Assembly (NCBI RefSeq): GCF_035918395.1
Contig: NZ_CP142362.1
Span: forward strand, 2,889,501 to 2,953,500
DNA length: 64,000 nucleotides
Direction: 5' to 3'
DNA from: Mycolicibacterium sp. ND9-15
Lineage (GTDB): Bacteria; Actinomycetota; Actinomycetes; Mycobacteriales; Mycobacteriaceae
A model generated the notes under the pieces. That model was not told the DNA's origin and did no database searches. It saw only the letters and a list, made by a program, of their open reading frames with translations. Position numbers and translations under genes: made by a program. Below, in pieces: positions 49,598 through 56,989 of this stretch (positions within the stretch are counted from its first letter, which is position 1; each line of letters starts with the position of its first letter).

Positions 49598-50727
49598 TGA
49601 GAACCGACCTGTGTGACCGCTTCGGCATCGAATATCCGATCTTCGTCTTCACGCCGTCGGAGAAGGTCGCCGCCGCGGTCAGCAAGGCGGGCGGGCTCGG
49701 GGTGCTGGGCTGCGTGCGGTTCAACTCGGCCGACGATCTCGACGATGTCCTGGACTGGATGGACGAGAACACCGACGGCAAGCCCTACGGCGTCGATGTG
49801 GTCATGCCCGCGAAGGTGCCGCAGGAGGGTACCGCGGTCGACATCGACGAGCTGATCCCGCAGAGCCACCGCGATTTCGTCACCAAAACGCTTGTCGACC
49901 TTGGAGTTCCACCGCTGCCCGAAGACGAGGAACGCAAGGAGGGCGTGCTCGGCTGGCTACACTCGGTGGCGCGCTCGCATGTCGAGGTCGCGCTCAAACA
50001 CCCGATCAAGCTGATAGCCAACGCGCTCGGTTCGCCGCCGAAGGACGTCATCGACCAGGTGCATGCGGCGGGTGTTCCCGTCGCCGCGCTGGCCGGCAGC
50101 GCCAAACATGCTCAGCGCCATGTAGAGAACGGCGTGGACATCGTGGTGGCGCAGGGGCACGAGGCGGGCGGTCACACCGGCGAGATCGGTTCGATGGTGC
50201 TGTGGCCGGAAATCGTCGACGGGCTGCGCGCGCTTGGCCATCAAACCCCCGTGCTGGCGGCCGGTGGAATAGGAACGGGCCGGCAGGTGGCCGCGGCGCT
50301 GGCATTGGGGGCCTCGGGGGTGTGGATGGGTTCGGCGTTCCTGACGGCTGCCGAATACGACCTCGGGCACCGCAAACCCAGCGGGGTCTCGACGATCCAG
50401 GAGGGCCTGCTGAAGGCCACCTCGGCCGACACGGTGCGGCGCCGCATCTATACGGGAAAGCCTGCGCGCCTGCTGAAGACGAAGTGGACCGATGCCTGGG
50501 ATGCCCCCGATGCGCCCGAGCCGCTGCCGATGCCACTGCAGAACATCCTCGTCAGCGAGGCGCACCAACGGATGAACGAGTCGGACGATCCCGACACCGT
50601 GGCGATGCCGGTCGGCCAGATCGTCGGCCGGATGAACGAGATCCGCCCCGTCGCCGACATCATCACCGAGTTGGTCTCCGGCTTCGAAGAGGCGACGCGC
50701 CGCCTCGACGACATCCGCGGAAACTGA
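49597..50727 (+). CDS. Nitronate monooxygenase-like flavoprotein (IpdC-related?)
   Basis: FMN TIM-barrel protein of 376 residues of the nitronate monooxygenase/2-nitropropane dioxygenase family. It shows FGIEYPIFVF at the start, AVSKAGGLGVLGCVRF, VDIVVAQGHEAGGHTGEIG (about residues 178-196, flavin-binding) and PVLAAGGIGTGRQVAAALALGASGVWMGSAFL. In mycobacteria one member, IpdC (Rv3553), is a flavin reductase of the steroid CD-ring pathway; this may be a related steroid-CoA reductase. TGATG at 49595-49599 couples it to fadD19. M. tuberculosis does not, as far as I recall, have this gene after fadD19. Convergent with fadD17. Confidence 0.85.
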   Translation: MRTDLCDRFGIEYPIFVFTPSEKVAAAVSKAGGLGVLGCVRFNSADDLDDVLDWMDENTDGKPYGVDVVMPAKVPQEGTAVDIDELIPQSHRDFVTKTLVDLGVPPLPEDEERKEGVLGWLHSVARSHVEVALKHPIKLIANALGSPPKDVIDQVHAAGVPVAALAGSAKHAQRHVENGVDIVVAQGHEAGGHTGEIGSMVLWPEIVDGLRALGHQTPVLAAGGIGTGRQVAAALALGASGVWMGSAFLTAAEYDLGHRKPSGVSTIQEGLLKATSADTVRRRIYTGKPARLLKTKWTDAWDAPDAPEPLPMPLQNILVSEAHQRMNESDDPDTVAMPVGQIVGRMNEIRPVADIITELVSGFEEATRRLDDIRGN

Positions 50728-50756
50728 CCAGCCGTTCGACGCAGTGGTGATGGCCG

Positions 50757-52262
50757 TCAGCGCGGAATCCGATACACCGGATCGGCGCAGTCCGTGCCTT
50801 CGGCCGACAGCTGCCGCTTGATGACCTTGAAGGTCTCCGTGCGAGGCAGTGCTGCGCTCACCCGAACGAACGACGGCCACTGTTTAGGCCCGAGATCGGG
50901 TTGTGCCGCAAGGAATTCGCGGAACTGGTCCGGGTCGAACACGGTGTCGTCGGTCAACGTCACCGCCGCCATCACCTGATCGCCGATGTCGGGCGCCGGG
51001 ATTCCGTAGGCCGCGGCCTCGACCACATCGGGATGCCGCAGCAGCACCCGCTCGATGGGCGCCGAACCGAGGTTCTCGCCGTCGACACGCATCCAGTCGC
51101 CGAGTCGGCCCGCGAAGTACACGTAGCCGTTTTCGTCGCGGTAGGCCAGGTCGCCGCTGTGATACATGCCGCCGCGCATCCGCTCGGCATCGGCCTGCGG
51201 ATCGTTGTAGTAACCCTCGAATCGCCCTGCGTCCGAGACGTTCACAAGCTCGCCCGTCACACCCGCAGGGCAGGGCTCGCCGGTGTCGACGTCGACGATC
51301 TCGGTCCCGGGCGGCAGCGGACCCAACGAACCCGGCGGGGTGTCGGGGGTGCGAGCGATCGCAATACCGCCCTCGGTCGACCCGAACCCGTCCATCACCA
51401 CCGTGCCGAACCGCTTGGCGAACCGCTCGATATCGGCGGGCGCACCCTCGTTGCCGTACACCGCGCGCAGCGGATTGTCGGCGTCGTCGGGCAGTTCGGG
51501 TGTCGCCAGGACATACGACAGCGGCTTGCCCACATAGTTCGCGTACGTCACACCGAAGCGGCGGACGTCGGGTAGGAACTGTGACGCAGAGAACTTGCTG
51601 CGCAACGCCAACGAGCCTTGCGATGCCAATGCCACGGCCCACCCGACCAGCACCGCATTGGAGTGGAACAGCGGCATCGACACGTAGCAGACGTCCCTGG
51701 GGCCGAGGTCGAAGCGTTGGGTCATCGTCACGCCCGCGACCGCGACCTTGCCCTGGCTGCACTTGACCGCCTTCGGGTCACCGCTGGTGCCCGAGGTGTA
51801 GATCAGCATGAACAGGTCCCCCGGATCGGCGTGGCGCACCACGACGGGCTGATCGGCAAAACTCGCGACCTCCGCCGCCCACTGCGGCGAGTCGACGTCG
51901 ACATGGCCGATATCACCGACCAGCTCGAGCGATGCCGAATCCGCCAGTACCAGTTGACAGTCCGCATGGGTGATGTCGCGCTGCAGCGCCGCGCCGCGGC
52001 GGACCGGATTGAGCCCGACCGGCACGATGCCCGTCAACCCCGCGGCCACCAGCACGGCCGAGAAGAACGGCGTGTTCTGCAGCAACACCCCGACGTGGGG
52101 CGGCCGGTCGGGATCCAGGCGCGTGCGCAATGCGGCGGCGACGGCGGCGCCGTACCGGAGATGGTCACGCCAGGTGGTGAACGTCTCCTCGAAATACACG
52201 CCGCGATCGTCGACGTCGGACAGCGGCGTCAGCAGTTCGGAGACCGTGGGCAGCCCGCTCAC
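50757..52262 (-). CDS. fadD17: Steroid acyl-CoA ligase FadD17
   Basis: AMP-forming acyl-CoA synthetase of 501 residues, homologue of Rv3506, active on steroids with a 5-carbon carboxylic side chain. The P-loop is LIYTSGTSGDPKAVK (near residue 156), the A5 region GFGSTEGGIA, and the A7/A8 region YHSGDLAYRDENGYVYFAGRLGDWMRVDGENLGS; the C-terminal TETFKVIKRQL contains the catalytic Lys. The GTG at 52262 is placed just after the fadE27 stop (1 bp gap). Third gene of the fadE26-fadE27-fadD17 operon. Confidence 0.93.
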   Translation of the reverse strand: MSGLPTVSELLTPLSDVDDRGVYFEETFTTWRDHLRYGAAVAAALRTRLDPDRPPHVGVLLQNTPFFSAVLVAAGLTGIVPVGLNPVRRGAALQRDITHADCQLVLADSASLELVGDIGHVDVDSPQWAAEVASFADQPVVVRHADPGDLFMLIYTSGTSGDPKAVKCSQGKVAVAGVTMTQRFDLGPRDVCYVSMPLFHSNAVLVGWAVALASQGSLALRSKFSASQFLPDVRRFGVTYANYVGKPLSYVLATPELPDDADNPLRAVYGNEGAPADIERFAKRFGTVVMDGFGSTEGGIAIARTPDTPPGSLGPLPPGTEIVDVDTGEPCPAGVTGELVNVSDAGRFEGYYNDPQADAERMRGGMYHSGDLAYRDENGYVYFAGRLGDWMRVDGENLGSAPIERVLLRHPDVVEAAAYGIPAPDIGDQVMAAVTLTDDTVFDPDQFREFLAAQPDLGPKQWPSFVRVSAALPRTETFKVIKRQLSAEGTDCADPVYRIPR

Positions 52263-52263
52263 A

Positions 52264-53361
52264 TCACGCGGGCGTGTCGGCCAGTTCCCGGCCGATGCGC
52301 AACAGTTGGCCGGTGGCGCCGCCGACCGCGAACTCCGTCTGCTTGGCCGCCAGGAAGTACCGGTGCACCGGGTGGTCGGTGTCGATTCCCACGCCACCGT
52401 GCACGTGCACCGTGGTGTGGGCGACACGGTGGCCGGCGTCGGCGGCCCAGAATGCCGCGGTGCTGACGTCGATCTCGGCGGGAAGGCCCTCGGACAGCCG
52501 CCAGGCCGCCTGGGTCAGCGTCAGCCGGAGCGCCTTGACGTCGATGTAGCCGTCGGCCAGCCGGGACGACACCGCCTGAAAGCTGCCGATCGGTCGGTCG
52601 AACTGCTCGCGTTCGCGCGCGTACGCTGCGGTGAGCTCCAGCGCACGCTCGAGCACCCCGAGCTGGAATGCGCTGCGGCCCAGGCTCGCTCGAACACTGA
52701 GCCAAGCGGCGACAGAGCCGTCGCCGATGACGCGGTCGGCACCCACCTCAACGCCCTGCAACTCCAGATGCCCGATGCTGCCGTGGCCGGTGGTGCTCAA
52801 CGACTCGATCGCCACGCCGGCGTCCCCCGCCGCGACGAGGAAAACCTTGGTGCCCGAATCGGTTTCGGCCGGGATCAGAAATGCGTCGGCGACGGGACCG
52901 TAGGGCACCTGGGTGCGAGACCCGGTGAGCCGGTGGCCGGAGCCGTTCGGCTGCGCCTGGACCGGACCTTGGCCCATCTCACCGTCGAGCGCGACGGTGA
53001 GGACCTTGTCGCCCTTGACCGCGGGCACCGCCCACTCCTGTTGCAGCGCGCCGGAGCCGAACTCGGCCAGGACGCCCGCACCCAGCACGACCGACTCGAG
53101 ATACGGCGCCGCGCACAGTTGCCTACCGAGCGCGACCAGTACGGCCACCTGCTCCAACACGCCGAACCCGCCGCCGCCCAACGCCTCCGGGGAAGCGGCC
53201 GAAAGCACGTCGGCCGCGATCAGCTTGCCCCACAGCGCATGGTCGAATCTCTGCTCGAGACCGTCGAGTTCGCGCTGGCGCTCCGGGGTGACGACCGAAT
53301 CGGCGATGGTGCGGACCAGCCCGCCGAGGTCTTCGGAGGCTTCGGTTGTCTTGAAATCCAT
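52264..53361 (-). CDS. fadE27: Acyl-CoA dehydrogenase FadE27 (ChsE5-type subunit)
   Basis: Acyl-CoA dehydrogenase subunit of 365 residues, homologue of Rv3505. With FadE26 it forms an alpha2beta2 heterotetramer that dehydrogenates C8 and C5 steroid side-chain CoA esters. Typical landmarks: EALGGGGFGVLEQVAVLVALGRQ in the N-terminal domain, REQFDRPIGSFQAVSSRLAD (about residues 250-270), and VHVHGGVGIDTDHPVHRY near the C-terminus. The ATG at 53361 begins MDFKTTEASED. It is followed 1 bp later by fadD17 and preceded by fadE26 with 8 bp between. Confidence 0.93.
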   Translation of the reverse strand: MDFKTTEASEDLGGLVRTIADSVVTPERQRELDGLEQRFDHALWGKLIAADVLSAASPEALGGGGFGVLEQVAVLVALGRQLCAAPYLESVVLGAGVLAEFGSGALQQEWAVPAVKGDKVLTVALDGEMGQGPVQAQPNGSGHRLTGSRTQVPYGPVADAFLIPAETDSGTKVFLVAAGDAGVAIESLSTTGHGSIGHLELQGVEVGADRVIGDGSVAAWLSVRASLGRSAFQLGVLERALELTAAYAREREQFDRPIGSFQAVSSRLADGYIDVKALRLTLTQAAWRLSEGLPAEIDVSTAAFWAADAGHRVAHTTVHVHGGVGIDTDHPVHRYFLAAKQTEFAVGGATGQLLRIGRELADTPA

Positions 53362-53369
53362 GACGATTC

Positions 53370-54560
53370 CTATCGGTTGACCCGGGGCAGGCCGAGCGCG
53401 ACCATGCCGATGATGTCGCGCTGAATCTCGTTGGTGCCGCCGCCGAAGGTCAGGATGAGGCAGCTGCGGTGCATCCGCTCGACCCGTCCGCGCAGCAGCG
53501 CTCCCGGCGTGCCGGGGCGAAGCGTGGCCGCCGTGCCGAGGACCTCCATCAGCAGACGGTAGGCCTCGGTGGCCAGCTCGGTGCCGTAGACCTTGGCCGC
53601 CGATGCGTCCGCCGGTGACGGCGCCGCTTCCTCCGTGGACGCCAGCTCCCAGTTGATCAGCTTGAGCACCTCGGCCTTGGCGTGCACCCGGGCCAGGTTG
53701 AGCTGCACCCACTCCGAGTCGATGAGGCGGTTGCCATGCACGTCCTTGGTGTTCTGGGCCCACTCGCGAACGCCGTTGAGCGCCAGGAAGATCGGTTGCG
53801 CCGATACCAGCGCGACGCGCTCGTGATTGAGCTGGTTGGTGACCAGCTTCCAGCCGGCGTTCTCCTCGCCGACCAGGTTGGTCACCGGCACCCGCACGTC
53901 CTGGTAGTACGTGGCGCTGGTGTCGACGCCGGCCATGGTGTGCACCGGCGTCCAGGAGAAGCCCTCCGCGGTGGTGGGCACGATCAGCATCGAGATTCCC
54001 CGGTGCTTCTTGGCCTCGGGGTTCGTGCGCGCGGCCAGCCAGACGTAGTCCGCGTAGGCGATGAGGCTCGTCCACATCTTCTGGCCGTTGATCACGTAGT
54101 CCCCGGTGCCTGAGTCATCCCGGACCGCGGTGGTGCGCAGCGACGCGAGATCGGTGCCCGCGCCCGGTTCCGAATAGCCGATCGAGAAGTGCAGATCACC
54201 CGACGCGATCCTGGGCAGGAAGAACTTCTTCTGCTCGTCGGTGCCGAACGCCATGATGGTCGGCGCCACGCTGTTGATGGTCAGGAACGGGACGGGCACA
54301 TTCGCGATCGCGGCCTCGTCGTTGAAGATCAGACCATCGATGGGCGGACGCTCCTGGCCGCCGAACTCCTTGGGCCACGACAACGTCAGCCAGCCGTCCT
54401 TGCCCATCTGCGCGACGGTTTCGCGGTAGACGTTGCCGCGCCCCATCTCCCCGTCGTTGGATGCCAGCGCCTCCGCGCGTTCAGGCGTCATCAGCTTGCT
54501 GAAGTAGGAGCGCAGCTCGCGGCGCAGCTCATCTTGCTCTGGGGTGTAGCCGATCCGCAT
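53370..54560 (-). CDS. fadE26: Acyl-CoA dehydrogenase FadE26 (ChsE4-type subunit)
   Basis: Acyl-CoA dehydrogenase of 396 residues, homologue of Rv3504 and partner of FadE27. Visible: MRIGYTPEQDELRRELRSYFSKLM, LSWPKEFGGQERPPIDGLIFNDE, flavin-contact region FSIGYSEPGAGTDLASLRTTA (about residues 130-150), YVINGQKMWTSLIAYADYVWLA, and FGGGTNEIQRDIIG at the C-terminus. The ATG at 54560 lies 69 bp from the KstR box at 54629, which it shares with divergent fdxD. First gene of its operon. Confidence 0.94.
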   Translation of the reverse strand: MRIGYTPEQDELRRELRSYFSKLMTPERAEALASNDGEMGRGNVYRETVAQMGKDGWLTLSWPKEFGGQERPPIDGLIFNDEAAIANVPVPFLTINSVAPTIMAFGTDEQKKFFLPRIASGDLHFSIGYSEPGAGTDLASLRTTAVRDDSGTGDYVINGQKMWTSLIAYADYVWLAARTNPEAKKHRGISMLIVPTTAEGFSWTPVHTMAGVDTSATYYQDVRVPVTNLVGEENAGWKLVTNQLNHERVALVSAQPIFLALNGVREWAQNTKDVHGNRLIDSEWVQLNLARVHAKAEVLKLINWELASTEEAAPSPADASAAKVYGTELATEAYRLLMEVLGTAATLRPGTPGALLRGRVERMHRSCLILTFGGGTNEIQRDIIGMVALGLPRVNR

Positions 54561-54628
54561 CGCCTTGTCCTAACTTCTGTAGAGGCACGAAGTGGCACAC
54601 CGGGGGGCAGCCCCGATTCACCCCCGGT

Positions 54629-54642
54629 TGTAACACGTTCTA
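54629..54642. promoter_or_regulatory. KstR operator between fadE26 and fdxD
   Basis: TGTAACACGTTCTA, identical to the site between echA19 and fadD19, fits the KstR consensus and is central in the divergent fadE26/fdxD promoter region. Confidence 0.87.
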
Positions 54643-54705
54643 GTCTTGGGGTCCAGGCCGGTGACACACTGGGCTCGGAGCAGCTCTGACCGCGAGGAGG
54701 TTGTG

Positions 54706-54897
54706 ATGAGGGTGGAAGTGGACCGTGACCGGTGCGAGGGCAACGCCGTCTGCGTGGGAATCGCGCCCGACCTGTTCGCTCTCGATGACGAGGATTATGC
54801 GGTGGTGAAGGCCGATCCCGTGCCTGCCGACCAGGAGGACCTGGCCGAGCAGGCGATCACGGAGTGTCCGCGCGCTGCCCTGAATCGCCGAGACTAG
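54706..54897 (+). CDS. fdxD: Ferredoxin FdxD ([3Fe-4S]-type)
   Basis: Ferredoxin of 63 residues, homologue of Rv3503c. Cys10, Cys16 and Cys54 (in ECPRAAL) are the cluster ligands. The position of a fourth ligand, in C-x2-N-x2-C, is Asn13, which fits a [3Fe-4S] cluster as in other P450-associated mycobacterial ferredoxins. It probably carries electrons to CYP125/CYP142 or feeds an acyl-CoA dehydrogenase step. The ATG at 54706 follows a strong GAGGAGG at 54694-54700. It precedes hsd4A and the mce4 operon on the same strand. Confidence 0.94.
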   Translation: MRVEVDRDRCEGNAVCVGIAPDLFALDDEDYAVVKADPVPADQEDLAEQAITECPRAALNRRD

Positions 54898-54942
54898 AGG
54901 TATTCATAAATTGAGGACGAAACCGGGCGTTCGAGGAGTGGC

Positions 54943-55860
54943 ATGAGCACAGACCCCAATGACCTGTCCGGCCGCGTTGCGGTGGTGACCGGCGCGGCTG
55001 CCGGGTTGGGCCGTGCCGAGGCAATCGGCCTCGCCCGGGCGGGAGCCACCGTCGTCGTCAACGACATCGCCGCCGCGTTGGACAAGTCCGACGTGCTCGA
55101 CGAGATCTCCGCCGCAGGAGCCAAGGGCGTCGCGGTCGCGGGTGACATCAGCGAGCGGTCGACGGCCGACGAACTGGTCGTGACCGCCGAGGGCCTCGGC
55201 GGCCTCGGCATCGTCGTCAACAATGCCGGCATCACCCGCGATCGCATGTTGTTCAACATGTCCGACGAGGACTGGGACGCGGTGATCGCCGTGCATCTGC
55301 GCGGACACTTCCTGCTGACCCGCAACGCCGCCACGTACTGGCGGGCGAAAGCGAAGGAAAACGGAGCAGATGGGGCCGGCCAGGTCTACGGCCGGGTCAT
55401 CAACACGTCCTCGGAAGCCGGGCTGGTAGGCCCGGTCGGCCAGGCCAACTACGGCGCGGCCAAGGCGGGCATCACCGCGCTGACGCTGTCGATGGCGCGG
55501 GCGCTCGAACGCTACGGTGTGCGGGCCAACGCCATCGCGCCGCGCGCTAGGACCGCGATGACCGCGGGCGTGTTCGGCGAAGAGCCGGAGTTGGCGGAGG
55601 GGCAGATCGACCCGCTGTCGCCCGAGCATGTCGTGAACTTGGTCCGTTTCCTGGCCTCGCCCGCGGCCGAAGGGGTTAACGGGCAGCTGTTCATCGTCTA
55701 CGGTCCAACGGTGACACTGGTGGCAGCGCCGACGGCCGAGGCGCAATTCAGCGCCGAATCCGACGCCTGGGATCCCTCGGAGCTGTCCGAGACACTTCGG
55801 GGGTACTTTGCTGAGCGGGATCCGCAGAAGAGTTTCTCGGCGACCGCGCTGATGAACTAG
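54943..55860 (+). CDS. hsd4A: Hsd4A: steroid side-chain beta-hydroxyacyl-CoA dehydrogenase (SDR)
   Basis: SDR of 305 residues, homologue of Rv3502c, an NAD-dependent dehydrogenase of the C22 hydroxyacyl-CoA in side-chain beta-oxidation, also described as having 17-beta-hydroxysteroid activity. The cofactor loop TGAAAGLGRAEA, NNAGITRDRM, the catalytic Ser in INTSSEAG and YGAAKAG are all visible. Like the SDR at 170-1075 it has a C-terminal extension with WDPSELSE. The ATG at 54943 lies 45 bp after fdxD. Confidence 0.94.
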   Translation: MSTDPNDLSGRVAVVTGAAAGLGRAEAIGLARAGATVVVNDIAAALDKSDVLDEISAAGAKGVAVAGDISERSTADELVVTAEGLGGLGIVVNNAGITRDRMLFNMSDEDWDAVIAVHLRGHFLLTRNAATYWRAKAKENGADGAGQVYGRVINTSSEAGLVGPVGQANYGAAKAGITALTLSMARALERYGVRANAIAPRARTAMTAGVFGEEPELAEGQIDPLSPEHVVNLVRFLASPAAEGVNGQLFIVYGPTVTLVAAPTAEAQFSAESDAWDPSELSETLRGYFAERDPQKSFSATALMN

Positions 55861-55898
55861 CAAGACTTTCGACCGTACTCGTCAGGGCTTTGCGTTAC

Positions 55899-55912
55899 TA
55901 GAACACGTTCTA
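55899..55912. promoter_or_regulatory. KstR operator 1 upstream of the mce4 operon
   Basis: TAGAACACGTTCTA, a perfect palindrome (extended to CTAG...CTAG at 55898-55913), is the most symmetric KstR site in the window. It lies 38 bp after hsd4A and 220 bp before the yrbE4A start. Confidence 0.9.
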
Positions 55913-55987
55913 GAATGAGCTAGATCACACCTGTCTTGACCTGCGCAAAAGTCACAATTTGAACTCTAATAAAGGTCCTTTGACACT

Positions 55988-56001
55988 GCGAACGTGTTCT
56001 A
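55988..56001. promoter_or_regulatory. KstR operator 2 upstream of the mce4 operon
   Basis: GCGAACGTGTTCTA has AAC-N2-GTT and a perfect right half, but G replaces the conserved first T. It is offset 89 bp from operator 1 and is 131 bp upstream of yrbE4A. Probably a weaker second site. Confidence 0.65.
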
Positions 56002-56132
56002 GTTAGTATGATCCGGCTCATCGAGAGCAACGCTTAGCCAAGGGGTCTGAAACCCGCCGTGACAACGGGTTTCACCTCTTCGCCACGACCACTGCGCGCC
56101 GAACATCCCGCCCCCCGAGAACGGAGCCAAGG

Positions 56133-56897
56133 TTGATCGAACAGCTCGCGGCTCCGGCTCGGGCCGTGGGCGGGTTCGTCGAAATGTCCTTCGATACGTT
56201 CGCCAAGACCTTTCGGCGGCCGTTTCAGTTCCGGGAGTTCCTCGACCAGACCTGGATGATCGCACGCGTCTCGCTGGTTCCGACGCTGCTGGTGGCCATC
56301 CCGTTCACCGTGCTGGTCGCTTTCACCCTCAATATCCTGCTTCGCGAAATCGGTGCGGCCGACCTGTCCGGGGCGGGCACCGCATTCGGCACCATCACTC
56401 AGCTCGGGCCCGTGGTGACCGTGCTGGTGGTGGCGGGCGCCGGCGCGACCGCCATCTGTGCGGACCTCGGCGCACGCACCATCCGCGAGGAGATCGACGC
56501 GATGCGCGTGTTGGGCATCGACCCGATTCAGCGGTTGGTGGTGCCACGCGTCCTCGCCTCGACGTTCGTCGCGCTGATGCTGAACGGTCTGGTGTGCCTC
56601 ATCGGCCTGTCCGGGGGCTACGTGTTCTCGGTCTTCCTGCAGGGCGTCAACCCGGGCGCCTTCATCAATGGGCTGACGGTCCTGACGGGTCTGGGCGAGC
56701 TGGTGATGGCGGAGATCAAGGCTTTGCTGTTCGGGGTGGTGGCCGGCCTGGTGGGCTGTTACCGCGGCTTGACGGTGAAGGGTGGTCCCAAGGGCGTCGG
56801 CATCGCGGTCAACGAAACCGTCGTCTACGCGTTCATCTGCCTGTTCGTCATCAACGTGGTGATGACCGCGGTCGGGGTGAGGGTGCTGGACCGATGA
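56133..56897 (+). CDS. yrbE4A: YrbE4A: permease of the Mce4 sterol importer
   Basis: MlaE-family integral membrane permease of 254 residues, homologue of Rv3501c. With YrbE4B it forms the inner-membrane channel of the Mce4 ABC-type sterol importer. Five or six helices are visible (IARVSLVPTLLVAIPFTVLVAFTL; VVTVLVVAGAGATAICADLGARTIREEIDAMRVLGIDPIQRLVVPRVLAS, the MlaE EExDAMxxxGxDP coupling region; FVALMLNGLVCLIGLSGGYVFSV; later KALLFGVVAGLVGCY). The start is a TTG at 56133 with GGAG at 56123-56126. The stop TGA at 56895 lies at the start of a triple repeat. Confidence 0.95.
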   Translation: MIEQLAAPARAVGGFVEMSFDTFAKTFRRPFQFREFLDQTWMIARVSLVPTLLVAIPFTVLVAFTLNILLREIGAADLSGAGTAFGTITQLGPVVTVLVVAGAGATAICADLGARTIREEIDAMRVLGIDPIQRLVVPRVLASTFVALMLNGLVCLIGLSGGYVFSVFLQGVNPGAFINGLTVLTGLGELVMAEIKALLFGVVAGLVGCYRGLTVKGGPKGVGIAVNETVVYAFICLFVINVVMTAVGVRVLDR

Positions 56898-56989
56898 TGA
56901 GCGCTTGCGCGAAGAAGAGACGATTGATGAGCGCTTGCGCGAAGAAGAGACGATTGATGAGCGCTTGCGCGAAGAAGAGACGACCATGA
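56894..56989 (+). CDS. Possible 31-residue bridging peptide within the MIRU-like repeat
   Basis: An ATG at 56894 overlaps the yrbE4A stop (ATGA) and opens a frame of three copies of the basic unit MSACAKKRRL, ending at a TGA that overlaps the yrbE4B ATG (ATGA at 56986-56989). Both overlaps would couple translation from yrbE4A through this frame to yrbE4B. Whether the peptide is made or has a function of its own is unknown; it may exist only to keep ribosomes moving through the repeat. Confidence 0.35.
   Translation: MMSACAKKRRLMSACAKKRRLMSACAKKRRP
56895..56984 (+). repeat. MIRU-like tandem repeat, three 30-bp units between yrbE4A and yrbE4B
   Basis: Three 30-bp direct repeats at 56895-56924, 56925-56954 and 56955-56984, identical except for the last base of the third. 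Each carries TGATGAGC at its left end and the purine-rich GAAGAAGAGA that acts as a ribosome site for the ATG that follows. Location inside an operon, with ends overlapping the stop and start codons of the flanking genes, is the hallmark of mycobacterial interspersed repetitive units. Confidence 0.92.

Noticed and set aside
56895..56984. CRISPR-like array
   Set aside because: The three 30-bp units are directly adjacent with no spacers, inside an operon, and no cas genes are nearby.
56905..56985. A TTG-initiated 27-residue N-terminal extension of YrbE4B made of LREEETIDER repeats
   Set aside because: It comes from reading the 30-bp repeat in another frame; the ATG at 56986 gives the family N-terminus MSYDGT and has a ribosome site.
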